A DNA stretch of 64,000 nt, taken from positions 1-64,000 of the forward strand of contig NZ_JANCTC010000017.1 of the NCBI RefSeq assembly GCF_024297145.1, written 5' to 3'. A model generated the notes under the pieces. The model did no database searches. It was given only the letters and a program-made list of their open reading frames with translations, and had not been told where the DNA came from. Shown one piece after another: positions 25,741 through 34,302 of the stretch; positions within the stretch are counted from its first letter, which is position 1; the number at the start of each line of letters is the position of its first letter. The translations under genes were made by a program, and so were the position numbers. The stretch comes from Mesorhizobium sp. LMG 17147. Lineage in GTDB: Bacteria; Pseudomonadota; Alphaproteobacteria; Rhizobiales; Rhizobiaceae.

Positions 25741-27852
25741 TCACGCGGCAAGCTCGGCCTTCCCCGTCACCTTGAGCGCAAAGGCATAGGTGAAGGCGAT
25801 TTCCTCCAGCCTCGAAAACCGGCCAGAGGCGCCGGCATGGCCTGAATCCATGTTGATCTTGAACAGCACCGGATTCTCACCTGTCTTGCGGTCGCGCAAC
25901 CGCGCTACCCATTTGGCCGGCTCCCAATAAGTGACGCGCGGGTCGGTCAGGCCGGCCAACGCCAGAATCGGCGGATAGTCGAGTGCGGCGACATTGTCGT
26001 AGGGTGAATAGGCGGCGATGGTCCGGTAATCCTCCGCCGAAGCGATCGGATTGCCCCATTCCGGCCATTCCGGCGGCGTCAGCGGCAGGCTGGCGTCGAG
26101 CATGGTGGAGAGCACGTCGACGAAGGGAACCTCGGCGACGACGGCGCCGAAGCATTGCGGCGCCATGTTGGCGACCGCCCCCATCAGCATGCCGCCGGCC
26201 GAACCGCCTTGCGCGACGATGCGGTCATGCTGCGTATAGCGTTCGGCGACGAGGTGCTGGGCGACCGCGATGAAGTCGGTGAACGTGTTCATCTTGTTCG
26301 CCCGCTTGCCGTCGTCGTACCAGCCATAGCCCTTGTCCTTGCCGCCTCGAACATGGGCTATCGCGTAGACAAAGCCGCGGTCGACCAGCGAAAACAGATT
26401 GGTATTGAACGCGGCCGGCACGGTGATGCCGTAGGAGCCGTAGCCGTAAAGCAGGCACGGCGCCGACCCGTCGAGCGGCGTGTCGCGGTGATGGAGGAGC
26501 GAGATCGGCACCAGTTCGCCGTCGGCGGCAGGCGCCATCAGCCGGCGCGTGACATAGTGCTCCGGGTCGTGGCCGGACGGCACTTCCTGGGTCTTGAGCA
26601 GCACCCGCTCGCGGGTGCGCATATTGTAGTCGAAGACCTGCGCCGGCGTCGTCATCGACGAATAGGAAAAGCGCATGATCTCGGTGTCGTATTCGTAGGA
26701 GCCGGACAGGCCGAGCGAGAAGGCCTCCTCGTCGAAGGAGATCAGGTGCTCCTCGCCGCTCTTGCGGTCGTGCACGACGATGCGCGGCAGGCCTTCCTTG
26801 CGCTCGAGCCGGACCATGTGGTCCTTGAAGCCGATAACCGAAAGGATCAGTCGGCCCGCTTCGTGCGGCACCAGTTCCTGCCAGTTGGCACGCACCGGAT
26901 CATGCGCTGGCGCCGTCATGATCTTGAAGTCCTTGGCACCGTCGGCATTGGTGAGGATGAAGAAGATGTCGCCGCCTTCCTCGAGCTCGTACTGCAGGCC
27001 GGTCTGGCGCGCCGCCACCAGCTTCGGCTCTGCGAACGGATCGTTGGCGCTCATGATGCGGTATTCCGAGGTCTCATGGTCGTTGATGCCGATCATGATC
27101 CACTCGTTGGGGCGCGTGCCGCCGACATCCATGAAGAAGCCGGGATCGGTCTCCTCGTAGATCAGCCGGTCGTTTTCAGGACTGTCACCAAGCGCATGGA
27201 ACAGCACTTTGGAAGGCCGGTGGTTGGGGTCGAGGCGAGTGTAGAAAAAACCGTCATTGCCGGCATCCCAAACACCGCCACCGCCGGTGTCCGGAACCCT
27301 ATCCGCCAGGTCGTTGCCGCCGGCGAGATCGCGGACGCGCAGCGTGTAGAATTCGGAACCCTTGTCGTCGAAGGCCCAGAGCAGCTTGCTGTGGTCGTCC
27401 GAATGATCGACGCCGCCCAGCCGGAAATAGGGTTTACCCTCGGCCTCGGCATCGCCGTCGAGCAATATCTGCTTGTCGCCGCCGTCGCGCGCCGTGCGGA
27501 AATAACGCGGCTGCTGGCCGCCAAGCTTGAAGGAGGAGCCGTAGGCATAGGGCCCATCCTTCATAGGCACAGAGGAATCATCTTCCTTGATACGCCCCTT
27601 CATTTCCGCGAAAAGCTGCTTCTGCAGCTGAGCCGTATCGGCCATCAGAGCCGCCTGGTAAGTATTCTCGGCTTCGAGGTGGGCGCGGATTTGGCCGTCG
27701 AGCAGAGACGGATCCCTGAACATCTCTTGCCAATTGCTGGCCCTCAGCCAAGCATAGTCGTCCGTCCGCGTCATGCCGTGATGCGTGTCGAAGATCGGCC
27801 GTTTCTCCGGCTGCGGTGGGGTGGCGGTCGGAAACACTGGGGTTCTGGTCAT
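25741..27852 (-). CDS. ptrB: Oligopeptidase B (S9A serine peptidase)
   Basis: Prolyl-oligopeptidase family enzyme of 703 aa that cleaves peptides after basic residues in the cytosol. The N-terminal beta-propeller domain (about 80-420) is followed by an alpha/beta-hydrolase domain with the catalytic Ser in AQGGSAGGMLMGAVANM. The Asp is in GLTDPRVTYWEP and the His in NMDSGHAGASGR. YGSYGITVPAAFNTNLFSLVDRGFVYAIAHVRGG is characteristic of oligopeptidase B. Full length; monocistronic. Confidence 0.95.
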   Translation of the reverse strand: MTRTPVFPTATPPQPEKRPIFDTHHGMTRTDDYAWLRASNWQEMFRDPSLLDGQIRAHLEAENTYQAALMADTAQLQKQLFAEMKGRIKEDDSSVPMKDGPYAYGSSFKLGGQQPRYFRTARDGGDKQILLDGDAEAEGKPYFRLGGVDHSDDHSKLLWAFDDKGSEFYTLRVRDLAGGNDLADRVPDTGGGGVWDAGNDGFFYTRLDPNHRPSKVLFHALGDSPENDRLIYEETDPGFFMDVGGTRPNEWIMIGINDHETSEYRIMSANDPFAEPKLVAARQTGLQYELEEGGDIFFILTNADGAKDFKIMTAPAHDPVRANWQELVPHEAGRLILSVIGFKDHMVRLERKEGLPRIVVHDRKSGEEHLISFDEEAFSLGLSGSYEYDTEIMRFSYSSMTTPAQVFDYNMRTRERVLLKTQEVPSGHDPEHYVTRRLMAPAADGELVPISLLHHRDTPLDGSAPCLLYGYGSYGITVPAAFNTNLFSLVDRGFVYAIAHVRGGKDKGYGWYDDGKRANKMNTFTDFIAVAQHLVAERYTQHDRIVAQGGSAGGMLMGAVANMAPQCFGAVVAEVPFVDVLSTMLDASLPLTPPEWPEWGNPIASAEDYRTIAAYSPYDNVAALDYPPILALAGLTDPRVTYWEPAKWVARLRDRKTGENPVLFKINMDSGHAGASGRFSRLEEIAFTYAFALKVTGKAELAA

Positions 27853-27967
27853 TGCGTCTCGCTGTGGAAGTTACTTGAATAGCGAATGAACACGCCGATC
27901 AGCGCGGGTTCAACGGCTATGATCTATTGTCGTGGTGGCTCGAGGGGACGGGCTGGAGGAGAGGACA

Positions 27968-28339
27968 ATGAACATTTTTTCTCGGACTGTCGCGGCCCTC
28001 GCCGTCGCTGCGACCACCCTGGCCAATGCCGGTCATTCTCATGCAACTGCCTTTGCGGCTTGGCAAGTGGCTAATGTGCCGTTCGGCGACACACTCAATG
28101 TGCGCAAATATCCTTCGGGAACTTCGCAGAAGCAGGCCGCCTATCCCAACGGGACGGTTCTGCAGATGACCGGCAAATGCACCGGTGGGATAAATCTGCT
28201 CAATCTCGCCAAGCATTCGTACTGGCAGCAGAAACAGAAGATCCGCAATCACTGGTGCCAAGTCTGGCATGATCCGGCACAGAACGGCCAGTTCGTCACC
28301 GGCTGGGTCTACGGAAAATACATCACCCCGTTTCAGTGA
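27968..28339 (+). CDS. Secreted SH3-like domain protein
   Basis: Small exported protein of 123 aa with a signal peptide (MNIFSRTVAALAVAATTLANAGHSHA). The mature part resembles bacterial SH3 domains (WQVANVPFGDTLNVRKYPSGTSQKQAAYPNGTVLQM ... GWVYGKYITPF). Such domains often bind peptidoglycan or partner proteins. Cysteines in TGKCTGG and HWCQVW could form a disulfide. I chose the ATG at 27968, preceded by GGAGGAGAGG; an upstream ATG at 27932 would put charged residues before the signal. Confidence 0.8.
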   Translation: MNIFSRTVAALAVAATTLANAGHSHATAFAAWQVANVPFGDTLNVRKYPSGTSQKQAAYPNGTVLQMTGKCTGGINLLNLAKHSYWQQKQKIRNHWCQVWHDPAQNGQFVTGWVYGKYITPFQ

Positions 28340-28753
28340 CGCGGCACGCCGCTCCCGGCCGACGGCTCACGAGCAACAGTAATGCTTCGCAACCTATGAT
28401 TTTACTGAATCCGCCGATTGGCCAGGCTGTAATGCTGCCGGCTGGATCAAGCATTGAGCTCTATTTACCTGCTGCAGTCTGTGTAATGGCTGCTTGCCGC
28501 CGCGTCAGTCGATGCTGGTCTGACCAAAAAAAATGGCAAGTTTACACTCTGCACGAAAGAGTGAAGCTGAATATGAAAGATTTGACTTGCATCGCTGAAT
28601 AGAGCGCAAGAAGCGAATTGACTTACTTGACGCCAAGGCCCATTAAGGTGCCGCGACGCGAATCGCGGAGGCTTTTTCCTGCACAAGTTCGCGCGATGCC
28701 CAACTATCGAAACGGGCGCAAACAGAAACAATTCTCGTTGGGGCCTGAACGCC
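28340..28753. other. AT-rich intergenic region upstream of mucR
   Basis: 414 bases without a convincing gene. The part from about 28375 to 28640 is clearly more AT-rich than the surroundings, with T/A runs such as TGACCAAAAAAAATGGC and TTGACTTGCATCGC. Short open frames here have poor composition and no good ribosome site. MucR/Ros proteins bind AT-rich sites including their own promoters, so this is probably a regulatory region. Confidence 0.5.
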
Positions 28754-29179
28754 ATGGATATTACCGAAACACCTTCCAGAAACAGTGACGCGCTGATCGA
28801 GCTTACCGCCGACGTGGTGGCCGCCTATGTCAGCAACAATCCCGTGCCGGTCGGCGAATTGCCGAACCTCATTGCCGATGTCCATGCCGCTTTGGGGCGC
28901 GTCGGCGGGGCCGCCGAGCAGCCGCCTGCCGACAAGCAGAAGCCGGCGGTAAATCCGAAGCGTTCGGTGCATGACGACTACATCATCTGTCTCGAAGACG
29001 GCAAGAAGTTCAAGTCGCTCAAGCGTCACTTGATGACCCACTATGATCTCACGCCCGACCAGTATCGCGAAAAGTGGAACCTGGACCCGAGCTATCCGAT
29101 GGTTGCGCCCAATTATGCGGCCGCCCGTTCGCAGCTCGCCAAGAAGATGGGTCTCGGCCGCAAGCGCAAGGGACGCTGA
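28754..29179 (+). CDS. mucR: MucR/Ros-family zinc-finger transcriptional regulator
   Basis: Protein of 141 aa. The N-terminal helix region (ALIELTADVVAAYVSNNPVPVGELPNLIADVHAAL) mediates oligomerisation. The C-terminal Ros-type zinc finger is YIICLEDGKKFKSLKRHLMTHYDLTPDQYREKW, followed by YPMVAPNYAAARSQLAKKMGLG. The second cysteine of Ros is Asp here (CLED), as in MucR proteins, so metal coordination would be Cys-Asp-His-His or dispensable. MucR proteins control exopolysaccharide, motility and cell-cycle genes in rhizobia. A terminator follows at 29206. Confidence 0.93.
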   Translation: MDITETPSRNSDALIELTADVVAAYVSNNPVPVGELPNLIADVHAALGRVGGAAEQPPADKQKPAVNPKRSVHDDYIICLEDGKKFKSLKRHLMTHYDLTPDQYREKWNLDPSYPMVAPNYAAARSQLAKKMGLGRKRKGR

Positions 29180-29205
29180 TAACCGGCTCTTCGGGTTTGA
29201 CATTC

Positions 29206-29233
29206 AAACGGCGCCTGCGGGCGCCGTTTTGTA
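29206..29233 (+). terminator. Intrinsic terminator after mucR
   Basis: A 10-base stem AAACGGCGCC (29206-29215) / GGCGCCGTTT (29220-29229) with loop TGCG and a following TTTTG stretch, 26 bases after the mucR stop. Confidence 0.8.
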
Positions 29234-29283
29234 TTATGGGGTCAAAGGTCGAACCCGCCATGCTGCCGGCAACTGCCGTCCGG

Positions 29284-29712
29284 TCAGGCGGTCTGCTTCA
29301 GCGCTGCTTCGGCGTCACGCTTGATGCGCTTGACCATCGAGCGAAGACCATTGGCGCGCTGCGGCGACAGGTGCTCGTCAAGTCCGAGCGCCTTCAATGT
29401 GGCCTCTGCGTCGGTCCTCTGGATTTCGCTGGCCGGCCGTCCCGAAAACAGCGCCAGCATGATGGCGACCAGACCGCGCACGATATGGGCGTCGGAATCG
29501 CCCTTGAAGGTGATAACGGGGTCGGGACCACCGCCCTGTTCGGTGGTCAGCCAGACCTGGCTGACGCAGCCGGGCACCTTGTTGGCCGGTATGCGTTGCT
29601 CGTCGGGAAACGGCGGCAGCGCTTCACCCAGTTCAATCACATAGCGATAGCGGTCTTCCCACTCGTCGAGCAGGGAAAAGTCGTCGCGGATGGTCTGGAT
29701 CATCGTGGTCAT
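29284..29712 (-). CDS. sufE: SufE-family sulfur acceptor protein
   Basis: SufE-like protein of 142 aa that takes sulfur from the cysteine desulfurase SufS and passes it to the Suf iron-sulfur scaffold. The sulfur-accepting Cys lies in NKVPGCVSQVWL, and the C-terminal half carries the family's AIMLALFSGRPASEIQ and LGLDEHLSPQRANGLRSMVKRI. The other suf genes are not in the window. The start is chosen at 29712 (MTTMIQTIRDDF); 29703 is equally possible and the frame remains open to 29748. Confidence 0.93.
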   Translation of the reverse strand: MTTMIQTIRDDFSLLDEWEDRYRYVIELGEALPPFPDEQRIPANKVPGCVSQVWLTTEQGGGPDPVITFKGDSDAHIVRGLVAIMLALFSGRPASEIQRTDAEATLKALGLDEHLSPQRANGLRSMVKRIKRDAEAALKQTA

Positions 29713-29825
29713 CACCCCGGATATAGTCATCCGGCACTGCCACGTCACGGAAAAAGAGGAGAAACGCCGCAGGCGCCGAGCGTGGGGAGCCTTGCGGTCT
29801 GGCGATGAATTCGGCCGAAACCGTC

Positions 29826-30194
29826 TCAGTTCTTCGCCGGCAACTGCAGTTTCGCCGGCAGATCGACTTTCGCCGGCAAGACGATTTCCTCGGGCACGCT
29901 GCCGGTGGTCGTCACCGTATCTGGTTCAGGGGTCTTGTCGTCCAGCATGGCGGCCGCGATCCTGGCGGTTTCCCTGGCCCGGGCGGTGATGGTGTGCATT
30001 GCCGATTTGCCGGTCTCGCACACGTCCGGCTTGCGCTGGCAGATGCCGGCGATGTCGCCGACGGCTTCGCGCGCCGCAAACAGCGCCTGGAGCGGCCCGA
30101 CGCTTTCGCGGCCCGCATCATCGGCGCCGACACCCAGCGGCAGCGCCAGAAGCACCAGCGAAAACCAGAAAGCAGCTCTTATCAGAAAGCCCAT
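29826..30194 (-). CDS. DUF5330 family small exported protein
   Basis: Protein of 122 aa with an N-terminal signal or anchor (MGFLIRAAFWFSLVLLALPLGVGA). A conserved core follows, AREAVGDIAGICQRKPDVCETGKSAM, with two cysteines that may form a disulfide, and then a low-complexity tail with repeated LPAK units (IVLPAKVDLPAKLQLPAKN). Family function is unknown. The ATG at 30194 is preceded by AAAGGA; the open frame further upstream has no family similarity. It lies in the same orientation as sufE, about 110 bases away. Confidence 0.75.
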   Translation of the reverse strand: MGFLIRAAFWFSLVLLALPLGVGADDAGRESVGPLQALFAAREAVGDIAGICQRKPDVCETGKSAMHTITARARETARIAAAMLDDKTPEPDTVTTTGSVPEEIVLPAKVDLPAKLQLPAKN

Positions 30195-30649
30195 CTGTCT
30201 GTCCTTTATGACGGTCATGCCTCCGAACCGCACGACCCTTGTACCGCGATACTGGCACGGAGGCGCAAAGGACGGCTTGTCCCGAAAGCAACAGTTTTCC
30301 TCAAATTTTAGGCAGATTCGAAACGAAGCGTTTTGAAGTTCATTTGCCTCGAATGGTTCATATTTCATTCAGCAAATGGTAACCATCCAACCTGTTGTTT
30401 CTCCTCGTTATTTTGGCGTTGGTGACAGTTTGATGCGATCGGCCGCAAGCCCAGGCGCGGGTGGTCCGGATAACGCTCCGTTTACTATGGCGGCAATTGC
30501 CCCGGTTTTTCCCCACCGGTATCCCGATATTTGCAGCCTGCCGGGGGACGATCGGCCCAGCCTTATCCATTCCTTAAACGCTGGATGCGAGTTTCGGATC
30601 GACAAAAGCCGCCTGCAAGGCAGGGCCGTTCACGACCGGGTGCGTTGAG
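30195..30649. other. Intergenic region between DUF5330 gene and kinase gene
   Basis: 455 bases between two divergent genes. It presumably holds both promoters, but I cannot assign convincing -35/-10 boxes. No RNA gene, terminator or dyad of note was seen, and the short frames in it look accidental. Confidence 0.4.
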
Positions 30650-32458
30650 TTGAGTGCGATCAAGGCCAGATACGCCGAGTTGCCGGGCGCGATAGCCGCC
30701 GGTTGCGAACGGATGGTTCATCCGTCCGTCCTCGGCCAGGACGACCGCCGCCGTGAGAGCCGGTTCATTGGCGTCATGCTGGCGGCTCCTTTCTTCAGCG
30801 CGGGTGCAGCGGTGACGCTGGTCACGTCGGGCATGGGCGCGGCCGTGACTGTGGCTGCGATCTTTGCGGCGTTCGGCCTTTGCTGGTTCGCCGCCCTGCT
30901 GGTGGCTGCATCGGGCAAGATGACCCTGGCCGGCCAACTCGCCTTGGTCGTCGGCAGTGTTGCCCTGGGTGCCCTTATCGCTGCCGCCGGCGGTGTGGCC
31001 TCGCCGGTTGCCTTACTCGCGGTGGCGCTGCCGTTTGAAGCCTGGTGGATCGGCCAGTCGCGCCGTTCCGTGATCTGGGGCGCCATATCGGCCCTTGTCG
31101 CAGTCTTGCTGCAGCCTTTAGCCGGTTCCGTCTTGCCGCTCGGCCAGACCGAAATCGCCGCATGGCACTGGCTAGTGCCGTTGGCCTGGGCGCTCACGCT
31201 CATTCCGCGTGTCGCTTCACTTCGTGCCACCGCCAGCGCTCAGCTCGATCCGGCCGGCAGCCACCGGCTCGAAGACCTGATCGACGCCGTCGTGCTGCGA
31301 ATCGCTGCGCATGGCGAGGTTCTGGACGCCTCGGCTAAGGCACGCACGATACTGAGGCTGCCACCGGAGCTGCTTTTCGGCACCGGACTTTTCGATCGCA
31401 TCCATCTGTCCGACCGCGTCCCATATCTCAGTGCGCTGGCCGATATGCGCGAGGGCGCCCTGTCGCGCCGGCTCGATCTTCGCGTCCGGCTGCCGCAGAG
31501 CAGCGGCGTGACGGCCGACAACTACCAGCCGTTTTCGCTCGAGATGATGCGCGCGCCTGGGCAGGAGACTGTCTTCACGCTTCTTCTGCGCGAGAACGAT
31601 GAACTGGCCGGACTGCGCCAGGAGCTTGCCGCTGCCAACGAGGCGGCTGCTTCGGCCGAGGTGGCGAAAGGACGCTTCCTTGCCGTCGTCAGCCATGAGT
31701 TGCGCACCCCGCTCAATGCCATCATTGGCTTTTCCGACATGCTGCTGCACGAGATGTTCGGCAGCTTCAAGGATCCGCGCCAGAAGGAATATGTCGGCTT
31801 GGTCAGGGATTCGGGCCAGCACTTGCTTGCCGTCGTCACCTCGATACTCGACGTATCGCGGATCGAATCGGGCGCCTACGCGACCGAACCGGAACCGTTC
31901 CGCTTCCGCGAAGCGGTCGAGATGTGCCAGTCGATGATGCGCCTGCAAGCCGAGGCAAAGGCCATCGATCTGCAGGCCCAGATCGCGCCGGATGCAGGCG
32001 AAATAAATGCCGACCGTCGCGCCGTGCAGCAGATCCTGATCAATCTCGTCTCTAACGCGATCAAGTTCACGCCCGAAGGTGGCAATGTCGTCATCGGCGC
32101 CAAGCGGATCGGCTCGCGGCTGCATTTCTGGGTCCGGGACACCGGTATCGGCATCGCCGAGGAAGATTTCGCCAATCTCGGCAAGCCGTTCATGCAGATC
32201 CAGAACGACTGTACCCGTCGTTTCGAAGGCACAGGGCTCGGGCTTTCGCTGGTGAAGGGGCTGGTGGCGCTGCACGAGGGCACAATGTCGATCGAAAGCA
32301 TGCCGGGCGAGGGCACCACGGTGACGATCAGCCTTCCCGTGAGCGGCCCGACGGGCCGCTCGGCGGAGAAGACCGGCGTGGTGCCGATGTCCGCGGTCAA
32401 AGCCAAGGCGGACGGTGGCAAAGGGGAGAGCAATGGGTCGCTCCGCAAAACAGCCTAA
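30650..32458 (+). CDS. Membrane sensor histidine kinase, DivJ/PleC type
   Basis: Kinase of 602 aa. Residues about 35-185 contain roughly six membrane helices, followed by a PAS-like region (about 200-310) and a short coiled coil. Then come HisKA with the phosphorylated His in FLAVVSHELRTPLNAIIGFSDMLLHEMFG and an HATPase domain with N-box NLVSNAIKF and G-boxes DTGIGIAEED and GTGLGLSLVKG. The six-helix N-terminus with this HisKA subtype resembles DivJ, which phosphorylates DivK in the alphaproteobacterial cell cycle. The start appears to be TTG at 30650. A peptidoglycan-binding gene overlaps its 3' end by 26 bases. Confidence 0.85.
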   Translation: MSAIKARYAELPGAIAAGCERMVHPSVLGQDDRRRESRFIGVMLAAPFFSAGAAVTLVTSGMGAAVTVAAIFAAFGLCWFAALLVAASGKMTLAGQLALVVGSVALGALIAAAGGVASPVALLAVALPFEAWWIGQSRRSVIWGAISALVAVLLQPLAGSVLPLGQTEIAAWHWLVPLAWALTLIPRVASLRATASAQLDPAGSHRLEDLIDAVVLRIAAHGEVLDASAKARTILRLPPELLFGTGLFDRIHLSDRVPYLSALADMREGALSRRLDLRVRLPQSSGVTADNYQPFSLEMMRAPGQETVFTLLLRENDELAGLRQELAAANEAAASAEVAKGRFLAVVSHELRTPLNAIIGFSDMLLHEMFGSFKDPRQKEYVGLVRDSGQHLLAVVTSILDVSRIESGAYATEPEPFRFREAVEMCQSMMRLQAEAKAIDLQAQIAPDAGEINADRRAVQQILINLVSNAIKFTPEGGNVVIGAKRIGSRLHFWVRDTGIGIAEEDFANLGKPFMQIQNDCTRRFEGTGLGLSLVKGLVALHEGTMSIESMPGEGTTVTISLPVSGPTGRSAEKTGVVPMSAVKAKADGGKGESNGSLRKTA

Positions 32459-33206
32459 GGCGGTCAAACGCCGCGGCAATGCCTTCGAGCACGGAGCGAT
32501 GGCGCTGGGCAGCCTGATCTCGCGCAATCCTGTTGTGGTCGGCGGCTCCACCGCGTTCCTGGTGACGCTGTTCTACGTCTCGGCGAACGCGCTTTGGTAC
32601 CAGCCCTTTCCGCATGCCGGAGCGTTTTTCGCTACCAGAAGCATCGAACGCTTTCCGCGGGCGGATAGCGATGAGCCCGAAACCACCATCAATATCGTGC
32701 GTCCGGCCGCTACGCCGATCAAGAGCGACCCGGTCGTCGAGCAGGTCCAGGGCATCTTGAAGGATCTCGATTTCTATTCCGGCACCATCGACGGTATTCC
32801 CGGACCGAATACGCGCAAGGCCATCCAGGCCTATCAGCAGAAAGTCGGATTGAATGCCTCCGGCGAGATCGACGGCGTCCTGCTGGATCAACTGGGCGCC
32901 ACGCCAAAGACCGCGGCCGTGGTTCCGCATCCCGTGCCGCGGCCGGTCGAAACGGCCGCTGCTCCGGCCGCCATTCCGGTATCCGCACCAGCAAACGCAG
33001 CGGCGCAAACGCCGGATCCCCGCATCGTCAAGATCCAGGCCGGACTGAAAGCGTTCGGCAATGAGGACATGCAATTGGATGGCGTCGTAGGCGCGCGCAC
33101 CAAGGCCGCGATCAAGGAATTCCAGGCGCTGTTCGGCTTGCCGGAGACCGGCGAGCCAGACGAGATCGTCTACGTCAAGATGCGCGAGATCGGCCTGACC
33201 AACTGA
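32433..33206 (+). CDS. Membrane-anchored peptidoglycan-binding protein
   Basis: Protein of 257 aa with a short basic cytosolic N-terminus, one membrane helix (NPVVVGGSTAFLVTLFYVSANALWY) and two peptidoglycan-binding type 1 domains, one at about 95-145 (VEQVQGILKDLDFYSGTIDGIPGPNTRKAIQAYQ) and one at the C-terminus (VKIQAGLKAFGNEDMQLDGVVGARTKAAIKEFQ). A Pro/Ala-rich linker separates them. The ATG at 32433 follows AAGGGGAGAG and lies inside the kinase gene, so expression is coupled to the kinase. It may link the kinase or division machinery to the cell wall, which is inference. Confidence 0.87.
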   Translation: MGRSAKQPKAVKRRGNAFEHGAMALGSLISRNPVVVGGSTAFLVTLFYVSANALWYQPFPHAGAFFATRSIERFPRADSDEPETTINIVRPAATPIKSDPVVEQVQGILKDLDFYSGTIDGIPGPNTRKAIQAYQQKVGLNASGEIDGVLLDQLGATPKTAAVVPHPVPRPVETAAAPAAIPVSAPANAAAQTPDPRIVKIQAGLKAFGNEDMQLDGVVGARTKAAIKEFQALFGLPETGEPDEIVYVKMREIGLTN

Positions 33207-33229
33207 GGGCCGAAACCTAGTCTCCCGGC

Positions 33230-33520
33230 CTATTTAAGCCATTGCTCCGGGTCGCGCATTCCATGGACTATCGCCACGGCTAACACGCCGTAGGGCATGG
33301 GCTCGTAAATCACGATGTAGCGCCCCTCGACCAGAATGCGGGCGGTGGCGCTCAATTCCGGTCGAGCTGCGCCCATTTTGGCGTGCTCGCAAGCCAATTC
33401 CAGCCTGTCGAAAATGCGTCCGATCAGCTTGTCAGCCGCCTTCTCGTTATCGACGGCAATGTGATGCCAAATATCTCGCAAATCCTGAGAAGCTCGCGGG
33501 GTGAGCCGGTATTCAGCCAC
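33230..33520 (-). CDS. parE: ParE/RelE-type toxin
   Basis: Protein of 96 aa with the ParE fold signature: YRLTPRASQDLRDIWHHIAVDNEKAADKLIGRIFDRLELACEHAKMGAARPEL, then RILVEGRYIVIYEPMPYGVLAVAIVHGMRDPEQWL. ParE toxins inhibit DNA gyrase, whereas RelE types cleave mRNA; the sequence fits ParE better. It follows the ParD-like antitoxin with an 8-base overlap. Confidence 0.9.
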   Translation of the reverse strand: MAEYRLTPRASQDLRDIWHHIAVDNEKAADKLIGRIFDRLELACEHAKMGAARPELSATARILVEGRYIVIYEPMPYGVLAVAIVHGMRDPEQWLK

Positions 33521-33773
33521 GGACTGCGCGTTCGGCCTTCAGAGCGCGTAAGAAAGCCGTACGATTTACGTGTTGACCTTCGCCACTTGCCATCCCTTCG
33601 TCATAGGCCCTTTTGAGGCGTTCCAGTTCAAGAGTGCGGAATTCCTCGCGCTGCTCCCATAGACGTAGTGCTTCCCTGACGATTTCACTGTTGGAAGCAT
33701 AGTCTCCGCTGTTCACGGCGTCTTGTAGACGGGCGGCCTGCTTGGGGGTAAGCGACACAGTAAGAGTGCGCAT
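33513..33773 (-). CDS. parD: ParD-type antitoxin
   Basis: Protein of 86 aa with an N-terminal ribbon-helix-helix (TLTVSLTPKQAARLQDAVNSGDYASNSEIVREALRLWEQRE), typical of ParD/CopG antitoxins. A charged helical C-terminus (LELERLKRAYDEGMASGEGQHVN) would bind the toxin. I chose the start at 33773 (MRTLTVSL); in-frame ATGs at 33788 and 33824 are alternatives without clearly better ribosome sites. It is first in the pair and presumably autoregulates. Confidence 0.88.
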   Translation of the reverse strand: MRTLTVSLTPKQAARLQDAVNSGDYASNSEIVREALRLWEQREEFRTLELERLKRAYDEGMASGEGQHVNRTAFLRALKAERAVRG

Positions 33774-33944
33774 GGGCTGGGCTTTCATACCGGGCACTAT
33801 AGCATTTTTCACAGAGGCCAACAAGTTTTGTTAGACTTTGTTGGTAAATCGTCGCATTCCGGGACTTGCTTTGATGGCCAACCGTTGCTCGCGAATAAGT
33901 GAGAATCTCGACACCACAAACCCGAAATCGTACAGGGTCCCGCC

Positions 33945-34292
33945 ATGCGGGTAACCACCGATCTGTGGGTGTCGGCCCTGTTGCGCCGGGTTTTTAGCGC
34001 CGGCGGCTTTGCCGCCGTGGTCAAGCGCGGCGCCACGGAAGCCGGCGCAGTTTTCGTGTTGGCGCGTGGCCGGCTAGGAGAGATGGCGCTGTTCGGGCCG
34101 GCGCCGCAGACGAGCTACGATTCGGCCAGGCCGGACGACCGTTTTTTCAGTCTGCTTGGCGAAGGCGACGATGCCGCCATTTTCGACGCGCAGCTGGAGC
34201 GCGAGAAGAAATTCGATCCGGATATCTGGGTGATCGAGATCGAGGCGGGCGTCGTTCCCGTCGAGGAGCTTATCTCGGTCAAGGCGTCGTAA
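33945..34292 (+). CDS. DUF1491 family protein
   Basis: Protein of 115 aa of the alphaproteobacterial DUF1491 family. It begins MRVTTDLWVSALLRRVFSAGGFAAVVKRG and includes GAVFVLARGRLGEMALFGPAPQ and REKKFDPDIWVIEIE. There is no signal peptide or membrane segment, so it is probably cytosolic. Function is unknown. It is a single gene, convergent with the DUF2336 gene that ends 10 bases later. Confidence 0.85.
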   Translation: MRVTTDLWVSALLRRVFSAGGFAAVVKRGATEAGAVFVLARGRLGEMALFGPAPQTSYDSARPDDRFFSLLGEGDDAAIFDAQLEREKKFDPDIWVIEIEAGVVPVEELISVKAS

Positions 34293-34302
34293 CGGCAAGC
34301 CT

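Noticed and set aside
28336..28602. 88-codon frame after the SH3-like gene
   Set aside because: It overlaps the previous stop, has no ribosome site, odd composition, and lies in the AT-rich regulatory region.
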